Positions 1 through 9,257 of a DNA stretch of 64,000 nt are shown here, in pieces (the stretch's first letter is position 1; each line of letters starts with the position of its first letter). The translations under genes were made by a program, and so were the position numbers. The notes beneath the pieces are model-generated. The model was not told the origin of the DNA and made no database searches. It saw only the letters and a program-made list of their open reading frames with translations. Source of the stretch: Mycobacterium kyorinense (GTDB lineage Bacteria; Actinomycetota; Actinomycetes; Mycobacteriales; Mycobacteriaceae); the NCBI RefSeq assembly GCF_001672775.1, contig NZ_LZKJ01000059.1, positions 1-64,000 of the forward strand. The letters are read 5' to 3'.

Positions 1-141
1 GTTCAACGCTTACGCACCGACCACCAAACCAACCTTCAACCACCACGACACGCGGCCGCTTGACATAGGAGCAACACACTCGCGCCGAGAGGTGAGCTGC
101 GCGATTCGATACCGACCTGCGCAATTTGGCAGACTGCACGG

Positions 142-1488
142 ATGAGTTCCAACAATCATCGCGAGCTAGCGAAGCTTGACCGGGTGCCGTTGCCGGTCGA
201 AGCGGTCCGCATCGGCGCGACCGGTTGGCAGCTCACCCGCACTGCTGCCCGCGTCGTCGCCACGCTGCCCGGCCGCGGCCCTTGGCAACAGAAGGTGATC
301 AAGCAACTCCCCCAGACCTTCGCCGACCTGGGCCCCACCTACGTCAAGTTCGGGCAGATCATCGCGTCGAGCCCGGGCGCATTCGGCGAGCAGCTTTCCC
401 GGGAATTTCGCGGTCTGCTCGACAGGGTGCCGCCCGCAGATCAGGACGACGTCCACAAACTCTTCGTCGACGAACTCGGCGCCGAACCGTCGCAGCTCTT
501 CGCCAGCTTCGACGAGAAACCGTTCGCGTCGGCCTCCATCGCCCAAGTGCACTACGCGACGCTGAAAAGCGGCGAAGACGTCGTCGTCAAGATCCAGCGC
601 CCGGGAATCCGTCGCCGCGTCGCCGCCGACCTGCAGATCCTCAAGCGCTTCGCCCAAGCCGTCGAACTGGCCAAGCTGGGGCGCCGGCTGTCCGCCCAGG
701 ACGTCGTCGCCGATTTCAGCGACAACCTGGCCGAGGAGTTGAACTTCCGCCTCGAGGCCCAGTCGATGGAGGCGTGGGTCTCCCACCTGCACGCCTCGCC
801 GCTAGGCCGCAACATCCGGGTGCCGCAGGTGTACTGGGACTACACCAGCGATCGGGTGCTGACCATGGAACGGGTGCACGGCATCCGCATCGACAACGCC
901 GCCGAAATCCGCAAAGCCGGATTCGACGGCGTCGAGCTGGTCAAGGCGCTGATCTTCAGCCTGTTCGAGGGCGGGCTGCGGCACGGCCTGTTCCACGGCG
1001 ACCTACACGCCGGCAACCTCTACGTCGACGACCAGGGCCGCATCGTGTTCTTCGACTTCGGCATCATGGGCCGCATCGACCCGCGTACCCGCTGGCTGCT
1101 GCGCGAGCTGGTCTACGCGCTGCTGGTCAAAAAGGACCACGCGGCGGCCGGCAAGATCGTCGTGCTGATGGGCGCCGTCGGCACGGTCAAGCCCGAGGCG
1201 CAGGCCGCCAAGGACCTGGAAAAGTTCTCCACTCCGCTGACCATGCAGACGCTGGGTGAGATGTCGTACGCGGACATCGGCCGGCAGCTTTCCACGCTGG
1301 CCGACGCCTACGACGTCAAGCTGCCCCGCGAGCTGGTGCTGATCGGCAAGCAATTCCTCTATGTCGAGCGCTACATGAAGCTGCTGGCGCCGCGCTGGCA
1401 GATGATGTCGGATCCGCAGCTCACCGGCTACTTCGCCAACTTCATGGTGGAGGTCAGCCGCGAGCATCAAAGCGACGTGGAGGTGTAG
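142..1488 (+). CDS. ABC1/UbiB (AarF)-family atypical kinase
   Basis: A 448-residue ABC1/ADCK protein-kinase-like protein. The family marker KxGQ is present at about residues 69-72 (VKFGQIIAS). An Ala-rich nucleotide loop (SASIAQVH) lies near 131, the VVVK lysine at 150, the catalytic HGDLHAGN at 285-292 and DFG at 305-307, so the kinase core is complete. UbiB-family members support isoprenoid-quinone or lipid metabolism; the substrate here cannot be read from sequence. It matches M. tuberculosis Rv0647c by position, next to lipG and the mmaA genes. The downstream hydrolase starts on the last base of its stop codon (TAGTG), indicating translational coupling. The 141 nt upstream hold no convincing gene; a TTGACA sits at 60-65 but I see no good -10 at the right distance. 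Confidence 0.9.
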   Translation: MSSNNHRELAKLDRVPLPVEAVRIGATGWQLTRTAARVVATLPGRGPWQQKVIKQLPQTFADLGPTYVKFGQIIASSPGAFGEQLSREFRGLLDRVPPADQDDVHKLFVDELGAEPSQLFASFDEKPFASASIAQVHYATLKSGEDVVVKIQRPGIRRRVAADLQILKRFAQAVELAKLGRRLSAQDVVADFSDNLAEELNFRLEAQSMEAWVSHLHASPLGRNIRVPQVYWDYTSDRVLTMERVHGIRIDNAAEIRKAGFDGVELVKALIFSLFEGGLRHGLFHGDLHAGNLYVDDQGRIVFFDFGIMGRIDPRTRWLLRELVYALLVKKDHAAAGKIVVLMGAVGTVKPEAQAAKDLEKFSTPLTMQTLGEMSYADIGRQLSTLADAYDVKLPRELVLIGKQFLYVERYMKLLAPRWQMMSDPQLTGYFANFMVEVSREHQSDVEV

Positions 1489-2393
1489 TGCAGGTCCGCT
1501 CCGGGACGGCCCGATCGGGCGACGTCGACCTTTACTACGAAGACATGGGCGACCCCAACGACCCACCGGTGCTGCTGATCATGGGTCTGGGCGCGCAGCT
1601 GCTGCTGTGGCGCACCGCGTTCTGCGAAAAGCTGGTCGCCGGAGGGCTGCGCGTCATCCGCTACGACAACCGCGACGTCGGCTTGTCCAGCAAGACCGAA
1701 CGCGGGCAATCCTCCGGCGGGCCGCTGGTCATGCGGATGCTTCGCTTTTGGCTGGGGCTGCCCGGCAAATCGGCCTACGCGCTAGAAGACATGGCCGATG
1801 ACGCCGCCGCGGTGCTCGACCATCTCGGGATCGAGCGGGCGCATGTCGTCGGCGCCTCGATGGGCGGCATGATCGCCCAGATCGTGGCGGCGCGGTTCGC
1901 CGAGCGGACGCGGTCGCTGGTGGTGATCTTTTCCAGCAACAACCGCCGATTCCTGCCACCGCCGGGACCGCGGCAGCTGTTGGCGCTGCTGAAAGGACCG
2001 CCGCCGGGATCGCCGCGTGACGTCATCATCGACAACGCGGTGCGGGTCACCCGGATCATCGGCAGCCCTGCCTACCCGGCCCCTGAGCAGCGGATCCGCG
2101 AAGAGGCCATCGAGAGCTACGAGCGCAGCTACTACCCGTGGGGCATCCCCCGCCATTTCAGCGCAGTCCTGGCCAGCGGCAGCCTCGTCGACTACGACCG
2201 GCAGATCACCGCGCCGACCGTGGTCCTGCATGGTCTGGCCGACAAGCTGATGCGGCCCTCCGGCGGGCGCGCGGTGGCCCGGGCGATCCGCGGCGCGCGT
2301 TGGGTGACGTTCGACGGCATGGGCCACGAGTTACCCGAGCAGCTGTGGGATCGGGTGATCAGCGAGCTGACGGCCACGTTCGCCGAAGGCTGA
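1488..2393 (+). CDS. lipG: Alpha/beta hydrolase, LipG-like esterase/lipase
   Basis: A 301-residue alpha/beta-hydrolase. The nucleophile elbow is GASMGG with Ser124. The acid is probably the Asp of DKLMRPSGG near residue 250 and the base the His of GMGHELPEQ near 280. An oxyanion-type segment (LLIMGLGAQ) lies near 30-37. There is no signal peptide, so it is probably cytosolic. The GTG start overlaps the stop of the UbiB-like kinase by one base, and the mycolate methyltransferases follow, the arrangement of M. tuberculosis lipG. The natural ester substrate is unknown. The name rests on position and family; the fold and catalytic residues are clear. Confidence 0.8.
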   Translation: MQVRSGTARSGDVDLYYEDMGDPNDPPVLLIMGLGAQLLLWRTAFCEKLVAGGLRVIRYDNRDVGLSSKTERGQSSGGPLVMRMLRFWLGLPGKSAYALEDMADDAAAVLDHLGIERAHVVGASMGGMIAQIVAARFAERTRSLVVIFSSNNRRFLPPPGPRQLLALLKGPPPGSPRDVIIDNAVRVTRIIGSPAYPAPEQRIREEAIESYERSYYPWGIPRHFSAVLASGSLVDYDRQITAPTVVLHGLADKLMRPSGGRAVARAIRGARWVTFDGMGHELPEQLWDRVISELTATFAEG

Positions 2394-2449
2394 TCAGCAA
2401 GCGTCCCGTTTCGCAATTCGGTTCGTCACCCCTGATCGACTAGCATGTC

Positions 2450-2476
2450 GGGGGGGTTGGGGATAACGGGTGGGGG
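2450..2476 (+). promoter_or_regulatory. G-quadruplex-forming motif in the mmaA2 leader
   Basis: Four G-runs of 7, 4, 3 and 5 bases separated by 2-, 5- and 1-nt spacers fit the canonical G3+N1-7 quadruplex pattern. The motif lies 53 nt upstream of the chosen mmaA2 start and just after a possible -10 box (TAGCAT at 2441-2446), so it would probably be in the 5' untranslated RNA. The pattern is read directly; folding and effect are inference. Confidence 0.5.
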
Positions 2477-2528
2477 AGTCCCGCTCAGTCGAGGCGGAGA
2501 CGTCGTTAACACCAGGAAGGCGCACACC

Positions 2529-3392
2529 ATGGCGCAAAAACTGAAGCCTCATTTTGAGGATGTACAAGCTCATTACGATCTGTCCGACGACTTCTTCCGG
2601 CTCTTCCTCGACCCGACCCAGACCTACAGCTGCGCCTACTTCGAGCGTGACGACATGACGCTGGAAGAGGCGCAGATCGCCAAGATCGACCTGGCGCTGG
2701 GCAAGCTGGGCCTGCAGCCGGGGATGACGCTGTTGGATGTCGGCTGCGGCTGGGGCGCCACCATGCGACGCGCGGTCGAAAAGTACGACGTCAACGTCGT
2801 CGGCCTGACGCTGTCGAAAAACCAGGCCGCCCATGTGCAGAAGTCGCTCGACGAGATGGACAGCCCGCGCACCAAGCGGATCCTGTTGGAGGGCTGGGAG
2901 CAGTGGGACGAGCCGGTCGACCGGATCGTGTCGATTGGAGCGTTCGAGCACTTCGGCCATGACCGCTATGACGACTTTTTCAAGATGGCCTACGAGGCCC
3001 TGCCCGACGACGGGGTAATGCTGCTGCACACGATCACCGGCTTGACCGGACCGCAGATGGTCGAGCGGGGCATGCCGTTGACCTTCGAGCTGGCCCGCTT
3101 CTTCAAATTCATCGCCACCGAGATTTTCCCGGGCGGGCGGCTGCCGTCGATCGAGATGGTCGAAGACCGCTCGTCGACCGCAGGTTTCACGCTGACCCGT
3201 CGGCAGTCACTGCAGCCGCATTACGCCAAGACGCTCGACCATTGGGCGGCGGCGCTGGAGAGCAACAAGGACAAAGCCATCGAGATTCAGTCCCAAGAGG
3301 TTTACGACCGCTACATGCATTATTTGACCGGCTGCGCGAAGGGATTCCGGGTCGGCTACATCGACGTCAATCAGTTCACGCTGGAGAAGTAA
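2529..3392 (+). CDS. mmaA2: Mycolic acid methyltransferase, cyclopropane synthase type (MmaA2-like)
   Basis: A 287-residue SAM-dependent methyltransferase of the CmaA/PcaA/MmaA family. These enzymes add a methylene or methyl group at double bonds of meromycolic acids carried on ACP. The opening [16 protein letters not shown], the SAM motif [14 protein letters not shown] near residues 71-84, GAFEHFGH near 140 and the segment HTITGLT followed by ATEIFPGG resemble MmaA2 more than MmaA1, PcaA or CmaA2, from recalled sequences. MmaA2 makes the distal cyclopropane of alpha-mycolates and the cis cyclopropane of methoxymycolates. I chose the ATG at 2529, not an in-frame ATG at 2445, because AGGAAGG sits at 2514-2520 and the product then aligns with family N-termini. 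It is followed by the paralogue mmaA4. Confidence 0.85.
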   Translation: MAQKLKPHFEDVQAHYDLSDDFFRLFLDPTQTYSCAYFERDDMTLEEAQIAKIDLALGKLGLQPGMTLLDVGCGWGATMRRAVEKYDVNVVGLTLSKNQAAHVQKSLDEMDSPRTKRILLEGWEQWDEPVDRIVSIGAFEHFGHDRYDDFFKMAYEALPDDGVMLLHTITGLTGPQMVERGMPLTFELARFFKFIATEIFPGGRLPSIEMVEDRSSTAGFTLTRRQSLQPHYAKTLDHWAAALESNKDKAIEIQSQEVYDRYMHYLTGCAKGFRVGYIDVNQFTLEK

Positions 3393-3410
3393 CGCCAGTC
3401 GGCGCCCCGC

Positions 3411-3444
3411 ACTGGTGAAGGACAGGTATGGTGCTCTCACCAGT
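3411..3444. promoter_or_regulatory. Inverted repeat between mmaA2 and mmaA4
   Basis: ACTGGTGA at 3411-3418 is repeated inverted as TCACCAGT at 3437-3444, an 8-bp arm pair around an 18-nt centre. A -10-like TATGGT lies inside (3427-3432). There is no T-tract, so an operator over the mmaA4 promoter is as likely as a weak terminator for mmaA2. Confidence 0.35.
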
Positions 3445-3491
3445 CGATGCCTTGTGCGGGAATAGTTCACCAGAAAGGCGACCAAGCATCA

Positions 3492-4385
3492 ATGCCTGAC
3501 AAGCCAGCCGCTCCGACAGAGATCCGGACGCGTCCCGAAGACATCCAGGCGCACTACGACCTGTCCGACGACTTCTTCGGCCTGTTCCAGGACCCGACTC
3601 GGACCTACAGCTGCGCCTACTTCGAGCGTGACGACATGACACTCGAAGAAGCCCAGATCGCCAAGGTCGACCTGAACCTCGACCAGCTCGACCTCAAGCC
3701 GGGCATGACGCTGCTGGACATCGGCTGCGGGTGGGGCACCACGATGAAGCGCGCCGTGGAGAAGTACGACGTCAACGTCATCGGGCTGACACTGTCGAAG
3801 AATCAGCGTGCCCGCGCTCAGCAGGTGCTGGACGACATCGACACCAATCGCTCACGACAAGTGCTGCTGCGCGGCTGGGAGGACTTCAGCGATCCCGTCG
3901 ACCGGATCGTGTCCATCGAGGCGTTCGAGCACTTCGGTCACGAGAATTACGACCGCTTCTTCAAGAACTGTTTCAACATCATGCCCGACGACGGTCGGAT
4001 GACCGTGCAGAGCAGCGTCAGCTATCACCCGTACAACCTGGCAGCGCGCGGCAAGAAGCTGACCTTCGAGACTGCACGCTTCATCAAGTTCATCGTCACC
4101 GAGATCTTCCCGGGCGGCCGGCTGCCCACCACCGACATGATGGTGGAGCACGGCGAGAAGGCCGGTTTCGTTGTGCCCGAACCGATTTCGTTGTGTCCGC
4201 ACTACGTCAAGACGTTGCGGATCTGGGGGGACGCGCTGGAGGCCCACCACGACCAGGCCGTCGAGATCCAGTCCGAAGAGGTCTACCAGCGGTACATGAA
4301 ATACCTGCGCGGCTGCGAGGCTTACTTCGCCGACGAGGCGCTGGACTGCAGTCTGGTCACCTACCTCAAGCCGGCGGCTGCATAG
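3492..4385 (+). CDS. mmaA4: Hydroxymycolate synthase MmaA4 (Hma)
   Basis: A 297-residue SAM-dependent methyltransferase, closely matching recalled M. tuberculosis MmaA4 almost throughout: [47 protein letters not shown], and the ending LRGCE...[11 protein letters not shown]. MmaA4 methylates and hydrates the distal meromycolate double bond to make the hydroxymycolate precursor of keto- and methoxymycolates. The ATG at 3492 gives an N-terminus like MmaA4 ([13 protein letters not shown]) and is preceded by AAAGG at 3474-3478. The upstream in-frame ATG at 3447 adds 15 unrelated residues. In M. tuberculosis mmaA3 (methoxy synthase) sits beside this gene; here it does not, which points to keto-type rather than methoxy-mycolates. 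Confidence 0.92.
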   Translation: MPDKPAAPTEIRTRPEDIQAHYDLSDDFFGLFQDPTRTYSCAYFERDDMTLEEAQIAKVDLNLDQLDLKPGMTLLDIGCGWGTTMKRAVEKYDVNVIGLTLSKNQRARAQQVLDDIDTNRSRQVLLRGWEDFSDPVDRIVSIEAFEHFGHENYDRFFKNCFNIMPDDGRMTVQSSVSYHPYNLAARGKKLTFETARFIKFIVTEIFPGGRLPTTDMMVEHGEKAGFVVPEPISLCPHYVKTLRIWGDALEAHHDQAVEIQSEEVYQRYMKYLRGCEAYFADEALDCSLVTYLKPAAA

Positions 4386-4428
4386 CGGCGGAGCGGGTCG
4401 CCAAGCACCGCCGCCAAGCACCGCGAGC

Positions 4429-4476
4429 AGACGCAGAAGCCCCCGACACGCCGAAGGGAAAGGGCCTTTTGCGTCT
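4429..4476 (+). terminator. Possible stem-loop downstream of mmaA4
   Basis: AGACGCA at 4429-4435 pairs with TGCGTCT at 4470-4476, with a further weak AAAGGGCCTTT hairpin inside. There is no clear U-tract. It sits between mmaA4 and the next operon, where a terminator would be expected. Confidence 0.3.
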
Positions 4477-4489
4477 GGTGGGCGGGTGT

Positions 4490-4518
4490 TGTCGGATTCG
4501 CGTCGCCTCGTTCGTCGA
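4490..4518 (+). promoter_or_regulatory. Candidate ECF-type promoter of the DGPF/sigma operon
   Basis: TGTCGG (4490-4495), a 17-nt spacer and CGTCGA (4513-4518) lie about 50 nt upstream of the YCII gene. A TGTCG-type -35 with a CGTC-type -10 is what I recall for ECF42 targets, and CGTC -10 boxes are common for ECF sigma factors generally. It would make the operon autoregulated. This is an inference from pattern and position. Confidence 0.4.
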
Positions 4519-4569
4519 ACAGGTAGAGAGTGAAACACGGGGTTTCGCTCACTACCGGAGGTGATCACG

Positions 4570-5268
4570 ATGCAGTACTTGGCTCTGTTGACCAGCCAGG
4601 AGCGGGACCGCACGCCCGACGAGCGGGCCGCGTTGATGGCGGAATTCGAAAGCTTCCAAGCCGGTGCCGCCTCGGCGCTGCGCAGTGGCGACGCGCTGAC
4701 GCCCTCCGCGGCCGCGGTGCGGATTAGCGGCGGCCCGGACGCCCCTGTTGTCACCGACGGCCCGTTCGCCGAGTCCGCCGAAGTGGCCTGCGGCTACTAC
4801 GTGTTCGAAGCGGAGAACCTCGACGAGGCGCTGACACTGGCCCGGGCCATCCCGGTCGCCAAGGTGGGGGCGATCGAAGTCAGGCCGATTTACCACGCGT
4901 TCGATCCCGAGTGGTCGCGCACCGGCGGCCAGTGGCTGGCGCTGCTGCTGGAGCCGGCAACGAACGTCCACGCCCCGGGCACACCGGAGTGGCAGCAGGA
5001 GGCGGCGCGTCACGGCGAATTCGCCGCTACCGCAGGGGATCACATCGTCGGTGGCGCTGCGCTGCATGACCCTGCGACGGCGACGACGGTGCGGGTGCGC
5101 GACGAGCAGGTGCTGCTGACCGACGGCCCGTATGTCGAGGGTGCGGAGATCGCCACCGGGTTCTACCTGCTCTCGGCCGCCGACCGTGACGAGGCCGTCA
5201 AACTGGCCGAGATGATTCCCGCCTCGGCTGTGCAGCTGCGCCAGTTGGCCGGCCTCTCCCACCTGTAG
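4570..5268 (+). CDS. Tandem YCII/DGPF-domain protein
   Basis: A 232-residue protein with two YCII-related domains in tandem, about residues 1-110 and 117-230. Each keeps the family signature: VVTDGPFAESAE in the first and LLTDGPYVEGAE in the second. YCII domains are small ferredoxin-like alpha/beta folds related to muconolactone isomerase; DGPF proteins have no firmly known reaction. The start is the ATG at 4570, with a perfect GGAGG at 4557-4561; a GTG at 4561 lies on the ribosome site itself. The ECF sigma gene begins 3 nt after the stop, so the two form an operon. DGPF proteins are the typical genomic partners of ECF42 sigma factors. The duplicated-domain form here may do the work of two separate DGPF paralogues. 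Confidence 0.85.
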   Translation: MQYLALLTSQERDRTPDERAALMAEFESFQAGAASALRSGDALTPSAAAVRISGGPDAPVVTDGPFAESAEVACGYYVFEAENLDEALTLARAIPVAKVGAIEVRPIYHAFDPEWSRTGGQWLALLLEPATNVHAPGTPEWQQEAARHGEFAATAGDHIVGGAALHDPATATTVRVRDEQVLLTDGPYVEGAEIATGFYLLSAADRDEAVKLAEMIPASAVQLRQLAGLSHL

Positions 5269-5271
5269 CGC

Positions 5272-6486
5272 ATGGCCGACCTGGACGGCGTCTTCCGGAA
5301 GGAATGGGGCCCGGCGGTGGCCGCGCTGGCCCGCTGGTCGGGTGACCTGACCGTTGCCGAAGACGCCGTCCAGGAAGCTTTCGCTGAGGCGCTGCGGGTA
5401 TGGCGGCGCGACGGCGTGCCAGATAACCCCGCCGCCTGGGTGCTGACGGTGGCGCGCAACCGCGCCCGCGATCGGCTGCGGCGCGAATCAGCGCGTCCCG
5501 GAAAGGAATTGGCGGCGGTGGTCGACGAGATCAGGGCGCGCACCGACCGGGCCGACGTCCACCCGGTCCATGACGACGAGTTGCGGATGATGTTCACCTG
5601 CGCCCATCCCGCTCTCGACCGGACGTCGCAGTTGGCGTTGACGCTGCGGCTGGTCTCCGGGCTGACCGTCGCGGAGATCGCTCGCGCGCTGCTGCAGACC
5701 GAGGCCGCGGTCGGCCAGCGAATCACCCGCGCCAAGAACAAGATCCGGCACGCCAACATCCCGCTGCGGGTGCCGCCTGCCGAGCTGCTATCCGAACGCA
5801 CACCGCACGTGCTGGGTTGTGTCTACTCAGTGTTCACCGAGGGCTACTGGTCGACGGCGGGGCCGTCGGCGATCCGTGACGAGCTGTGCGACGAGGGTGT
5901 CCGGCTCGCCGGCGAGCTGTGCAGCCTGATGCCTGATGAGCGGGAAGCTCACGCATTGGCAGCGCTTGTGCTGCTGCATGATTCGCGGCGATCGACTCGG
6001 GTGGATGCCGCCGGGGCGCTGGTACCGCTCGACGAACAGGACCGCCGCCGGTGGGACCGCGGCCGCATCGCCCGCGGCCTGGATCGGCTGCGGCTGGCGC
6101 AAGGATCGGGCGGGCCGTATCTACCACAGGCGGTGATCGCCGCCGTGCACGCCACGGCGGCGCGTTGGCAGGACACCGATTGGGCGGCGATCTGCGCCGC
6201 CTATGACCGGTTGCTTGCCATCACTGAGTCGCCGGTAGCGCGGGCCAATCGTGCGCTGGCCGTGGGCTTTCGGGATGGCTACGCCGCCGGCTTGGCGGCG
6301 CTGGATGCGGTGCAGGACGATTCGCGCCTGGCCCGGACGGTCGCCCCGATCCGCGCGGACCTGCTGCGCCGCGACGGGCGGGCCGCCGAAGCGCTGCGGT
6401 ATTACCGCCAAGCGTTGGAGCTCACCGGCTCCGAGCCGGCACGGGCGTTTCTGCGCCGCCGGATCGCCGAATGCTCAGGCGCCTAA
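5272..6486 (+). CDS. ECF sigma factor with C-terminal TPR-like extension (ECF42-like)
   Basis: A 404-residue sigma factor, roughly twice the length of a classical ECF protein. Region 2 covers about residues 10-75 (LTVAEDAVQEAFAEALRVWR, NPAAWVLTVARNRARDRLR). Region 4 covers about 110-165 (LALTLRLVSGLTVAEIA and AVGQRITRAKNKI). The remaining ~230 residues are helical and Ala/Leu-rich with TPR-like repeats, for example RAEALRYYRQALELTGSEPARAFLRRRIAECSGA-type segments at the end (read at 6380-6480). No anti-sigma gene is adjacent. In ECF42 the C-terminal extension replaces an anti-sigma factor as the control element, and DGPF genes are the targets; gene order here agrees. It is convergent with rplA across a strong stem-loop. 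Confidence 0.85.
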   Translation: MADLDGVFRKEWGPAVAALARWSGDLTVAEDAVQEAFAEALRVWRRDGVPDNPAAWVLTVARNRARDRLRRESARPGKELAAVVDEIRARTDRADVHPVHDDELRMMFTCAHPALDRTSQLALTLRLVSGLTVAEIARALLQTEAAVGQRITRAKNKIRHANIPLRVPPAELLSERTPHVLGCVYSVFTEGYWSTAGPSAIRDELCDEGVRLAGELCSLMPDEREAHALAALVLLHDSRRSTRVDAAGALVPLDEQDRRRWDRGRIARGLDRLRLAQGSGGPYLPQAVIAAVHATAARWQDTDWAAICAAYDRLLAITESPVARANRALAVGFRDGYAAGLAALDAVQDDSRLARTVAPIRADLLRRDGRAAEALRYYRQALELTGSEPARAFLRRRIAECSGA

Positions 6487-6490
6487 GTCT

Positions 6491-6551
6491 GCCGAGCGTC
6501 GACTTGTCGAGCCCGATCCTGGGCAAGTCGCCCAACAAGTCGACGTTCGGC
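6491..6551. terminator. Bidirectional terminator-like stem-loop between sigma gene and rplA
   Basis: The 17-nt arm at 6491-6507 is the reverse complement of 6535-6551 except for one position that can form G-U. The 27-nt loop holds a further CCC/GGG pairing. It fills the gap between two convergent genes and should form on either transcript. A short A-run (6555-6559) would give a U-rich tail only for minus-strand RNA before the stem, so termination is probably not classically U-tract dependent. Confidence 0.65.
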
Positions 6552-6560
6552 GCGAAAAAG

Positions 6561-7268
6561 TTACTCCGCGGCGAAGTTGCGGGTGATCGACGGGTCGACC
6601 GGAATGCCGGGGCCGGTGGTCGTCGAGACCGTGATCTTCTTCAGGTAGCGGCCCTTGGACGACGACGGCTTGTGCCGCAGCACCTCGTCGAGTGCGGCGC
6701 CGTAGTTCTCCGCCAGGTTCTTCTCGTCGAACGAAGCCTTGCCGATCACGAAGTGCAGGTTGGCCTGCTTGTCCACCCGGAAGTTGATCTTGCCGCCCTT
6801 GATGTCGGCGACGGCCTTGGCGACGTCGGGGGTGACGGTGCCGGTCTTGGGGTTGGGCATCAGCCCGCGCGGGCCCAGCACGCGAGCGATCCGACCGACC
6901 TTGGCCATCTGGTCAGGCGTGGCGATCGCCGCGTCGAAATCCAGGAACCCGCCCTGGATCTTCTCGATCAAGTCGTCGCTGCCGACGACGTCGGCGCCTG
7001 CGGCCACCGCCTGCTCGGCCTTCTCCCCCACCGCGAACACCGCGACCCGGGCGGTCTTACCCGTGCCGTGGGGCAGGTTGACCGTGCCGCGCACCATCTG
7101 GTCGGCCTTGCGCGGGTCGACACCGAGCCGGATCGCCACCTCGACGGTCGCGTCCTGCTTGGTCGACGATGTCTCCTTGGCCAGCTTGGCCGCCTCCAGC
7201 GGGGTATGCAGACGCGAACGGTCCACCTTCTCGGCGGCGGCGCGATATGCCTTGCTGTTCTTGCTCAT
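6561..7268 (-). CDS. rplA: 50S ribosomal protein L1
   Basis: A 235-residue ribosomal protein L1, which binds 23S rRNA at the L1 stalk and controls E-site tRNA release. It is recognisable throughout: [15 protein letters not shown] at the N-terminus, [37 protein letters not shown] and the ending [19 protein letters not shown]. The ATG at 7268 gives the usual length; the reading frame extends 20 codons upstream without homology. It is last in secE-nusG-rplK-rplA. L1 usually represses its own operon by binding mRNA; the 72-nt rplK-rplA gap could hold that site but I could not define it. Confidence 0.97.
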   Translation of the reverse strand: MSKNSKAYRAAAEKVDRSRLHTPLEAAKLAKETSSTKQDATVEVAIRLGVDPRKADQMVRGTVNLPHGTGKTARVAVFAVGEKAEQAVAAGADVVGSDDLIEKIQGGFLDFDAAIATPDQMAKVGRIARVLGPRGLMPNPKTGTVTPDVAKAVADIKGGKINFRVDKQANLHFVIGKASFDEKNLAENYGAALDEVLRHKPSSSKGRYLKKITVSTTTGPGIPVDPSITRNFAAE

Positions 7269-7340
7269 TCGATATCCAATCTCGTGGTTGGTTGTGGTTG
7301 AAAAACGGGCCGGAGCTGGCCCTCCCACCGGTCAGAAAAA

Positions 7341-7769
7341 CTATTCGACCGTGATGCCCATCGATCGTGCGGTGCCGGCGATGATCTTGGCGCCGGCCTC
7401 GATGTCGTTGGCGTTGAGGTCGGCCTTCTTGGTTTCGGCGATCTCGCGGACCTGATCCCAGGTCACCTTGGCGACCTTGGTCTTGTGCGGCTCGGCCGAA
7501 CCCTTACCGACGCTAGCGGCCTTGAGCAGCAGCTTGGCGGCGGGCGGCGTCTTGAGCGCAAAGGTGAAGCTGCGGTCCTCGTAGACGGTGATCTCCACCG
7601 GAATGACGTTGCCGCGCTGGTTCTCGGTTGCGGCGTTGTACGCCTTGCAGAACTCCATGATGTTGACGCCGTGCTGGCCGAGCGCGGGACCGACCGGCGG
7701 CGCGGGGTTGGCCTGGCCGGCTTCGATCTGCAGCTTGATCAGCCCGACGACCTTCTTCTTCGGGGCCAT
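7341..7769 (-). CDS. rplK: 50S ribosomal protein L11
   Basis: A 142-residue ribosomal protein L11, part of the GTPase-associated centre where elongation factors and thiopeptides act. The family sequences are all present: [24 protein letters not shown]-type N-terminus (read at 7690-7760), [18 protein letters not shown] and the C-terminal rRNA-binding domain ending [14 protein letters not shown]. It follows nusG by 23 nt and precedes rplA in the conserved order. Confidence 0.97.
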   Translation of the reverse strand: MAPKKKVVGLIKLQIEAGQANPAPPVGPALGQHGVNIMEFCKAYNAATENQRGNVIPVEITVYEDRSFTFALKTPPAAKLLLKAASVGKGSAEPHKTKVAKVTWDQVREIAETKKADLNANDIEAGAKIIAGTARSMGITVE

Positions 7770-7792
7770 GAGGTGTTGGTCTTCCTTTCGGG

Positions 7793-8566
<774 letters not shown>

Positions 8567-8587
8567 CTATAACCCGCTGTACGTTCG

Positions 8588-8971
8588 TCAGCCGAACACC
8601 AGCAGCACGAGCTTGGCCAGACCCAGATCGGCGAGGCCGATCAGCGCCACCATGAACACCAGGAAGGCCAGCACCACCGAGGTGTAGGTGATCATCTGCT
8701 TGCGGTTGGGCCAGATCACCTTGCGCAGTTCGGCGACGACCTGCTTCAGGTAGTTGTAGACGTACGCGAAGGGGTTGGGGCCCCGCGACGTCTTGGCCTT
8801 CTTGGCCTTCTTCTTCGTCTTGGCATCGGCGCCGGCTTCGCCGAGCTCGACCGCGGACGACTCGACGTCCTCCGCCCGCTGGCGGGACCGCTTGCCGCTG
8901 GGGCGCTGCGGTCGGGTCGCTACCGCCGTGCGGCCGTCGGCTGCGTCGGCACCGTCGCGCTCGTCGCTCAC
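8588..8971 (-). CDS. secE: Preprotein translocase subunit SecE
   Basis: A 127-residue SecE. A charged, low-complexity mycobacterial N-terminal region is followed by the conserved amphipathic segment [20 protein letters not shown] and one transmembrane helix near residues 100-125 ([22 protein letters not shown]). It clamps SecY in the Sec translocon at the inner membrane. I chose GTG at 8971 because GAGGAG lies 6 nt upstream and the N-terminus ([12 protein letters not shown]) resembles that of the M. tuberculosis protein. The frame is open another 22 codons upstream without homology. It precedes nusG and follows tRNA-Trp. Confidence 0.93.
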   Translation of the reverse strand: MSDERDGADAADGRTAVATRPQRPSGKRSRQRAEDVESSAVELGEAGADAKTKKKAKKAKTSRGPNPFAYVYNYLKQVVAELRKVIWPNRKQMITYTSVVLAFLVFMVALIGLADLGLAKLVLLVFG

Positions 8972-9044
8972 CGCATGCTCCTCTGTTTGCCTTTTTCGGG
9001 TGGTCACCTTCCAGTGTCCACCATCGCTGAAATCCAATGGTCAG

Positions 9045-9117
<73 letters not shown>

Positions 9118-9122
9118 ATGCC

Positions 9123-9138
9123 GGTTGGCAGGCCAACC
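9123..9138 (-). terminator. Short hairpin between hadC and tRNA-Trp
   Basis: GGTTGG and CCAACC form a 6-7 bp stem with a 2-4 nt loop immediately before tRNA-Trp on the minus strand and 120 nt after hadC. It could end the hadABC transcript or be a processing signal; there is no U-tract. Confidence 0.3.
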
Positions 9139-9257
9139 TGCGCGCACGGGGCTTCACATGAGTACGCGCTCTCCGCTTGTTCGACTACCGGAAAGCGCGC
9201 TTGTGATGGGAAAACCCCGAGGTCCGAGTGTACAACGGCGCCGGTGTCAGGTACTAA

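Noticed and set aside
1-141. Coding sequence at the left edge
   Set aside because: Three forward frames are open only for 20-47 codons with no recognisable content; the gap looks like an intergenic region upstream of the kinase gene.
2445-2528. Upstream in-frame ATG for mmaA2
   Set aside because: It would add 28 residues rich in Gly with no family match and would put the G-quadruplex motif in coding sequence; the ATG at 2529 has AGGAAGG 8 nt before it.
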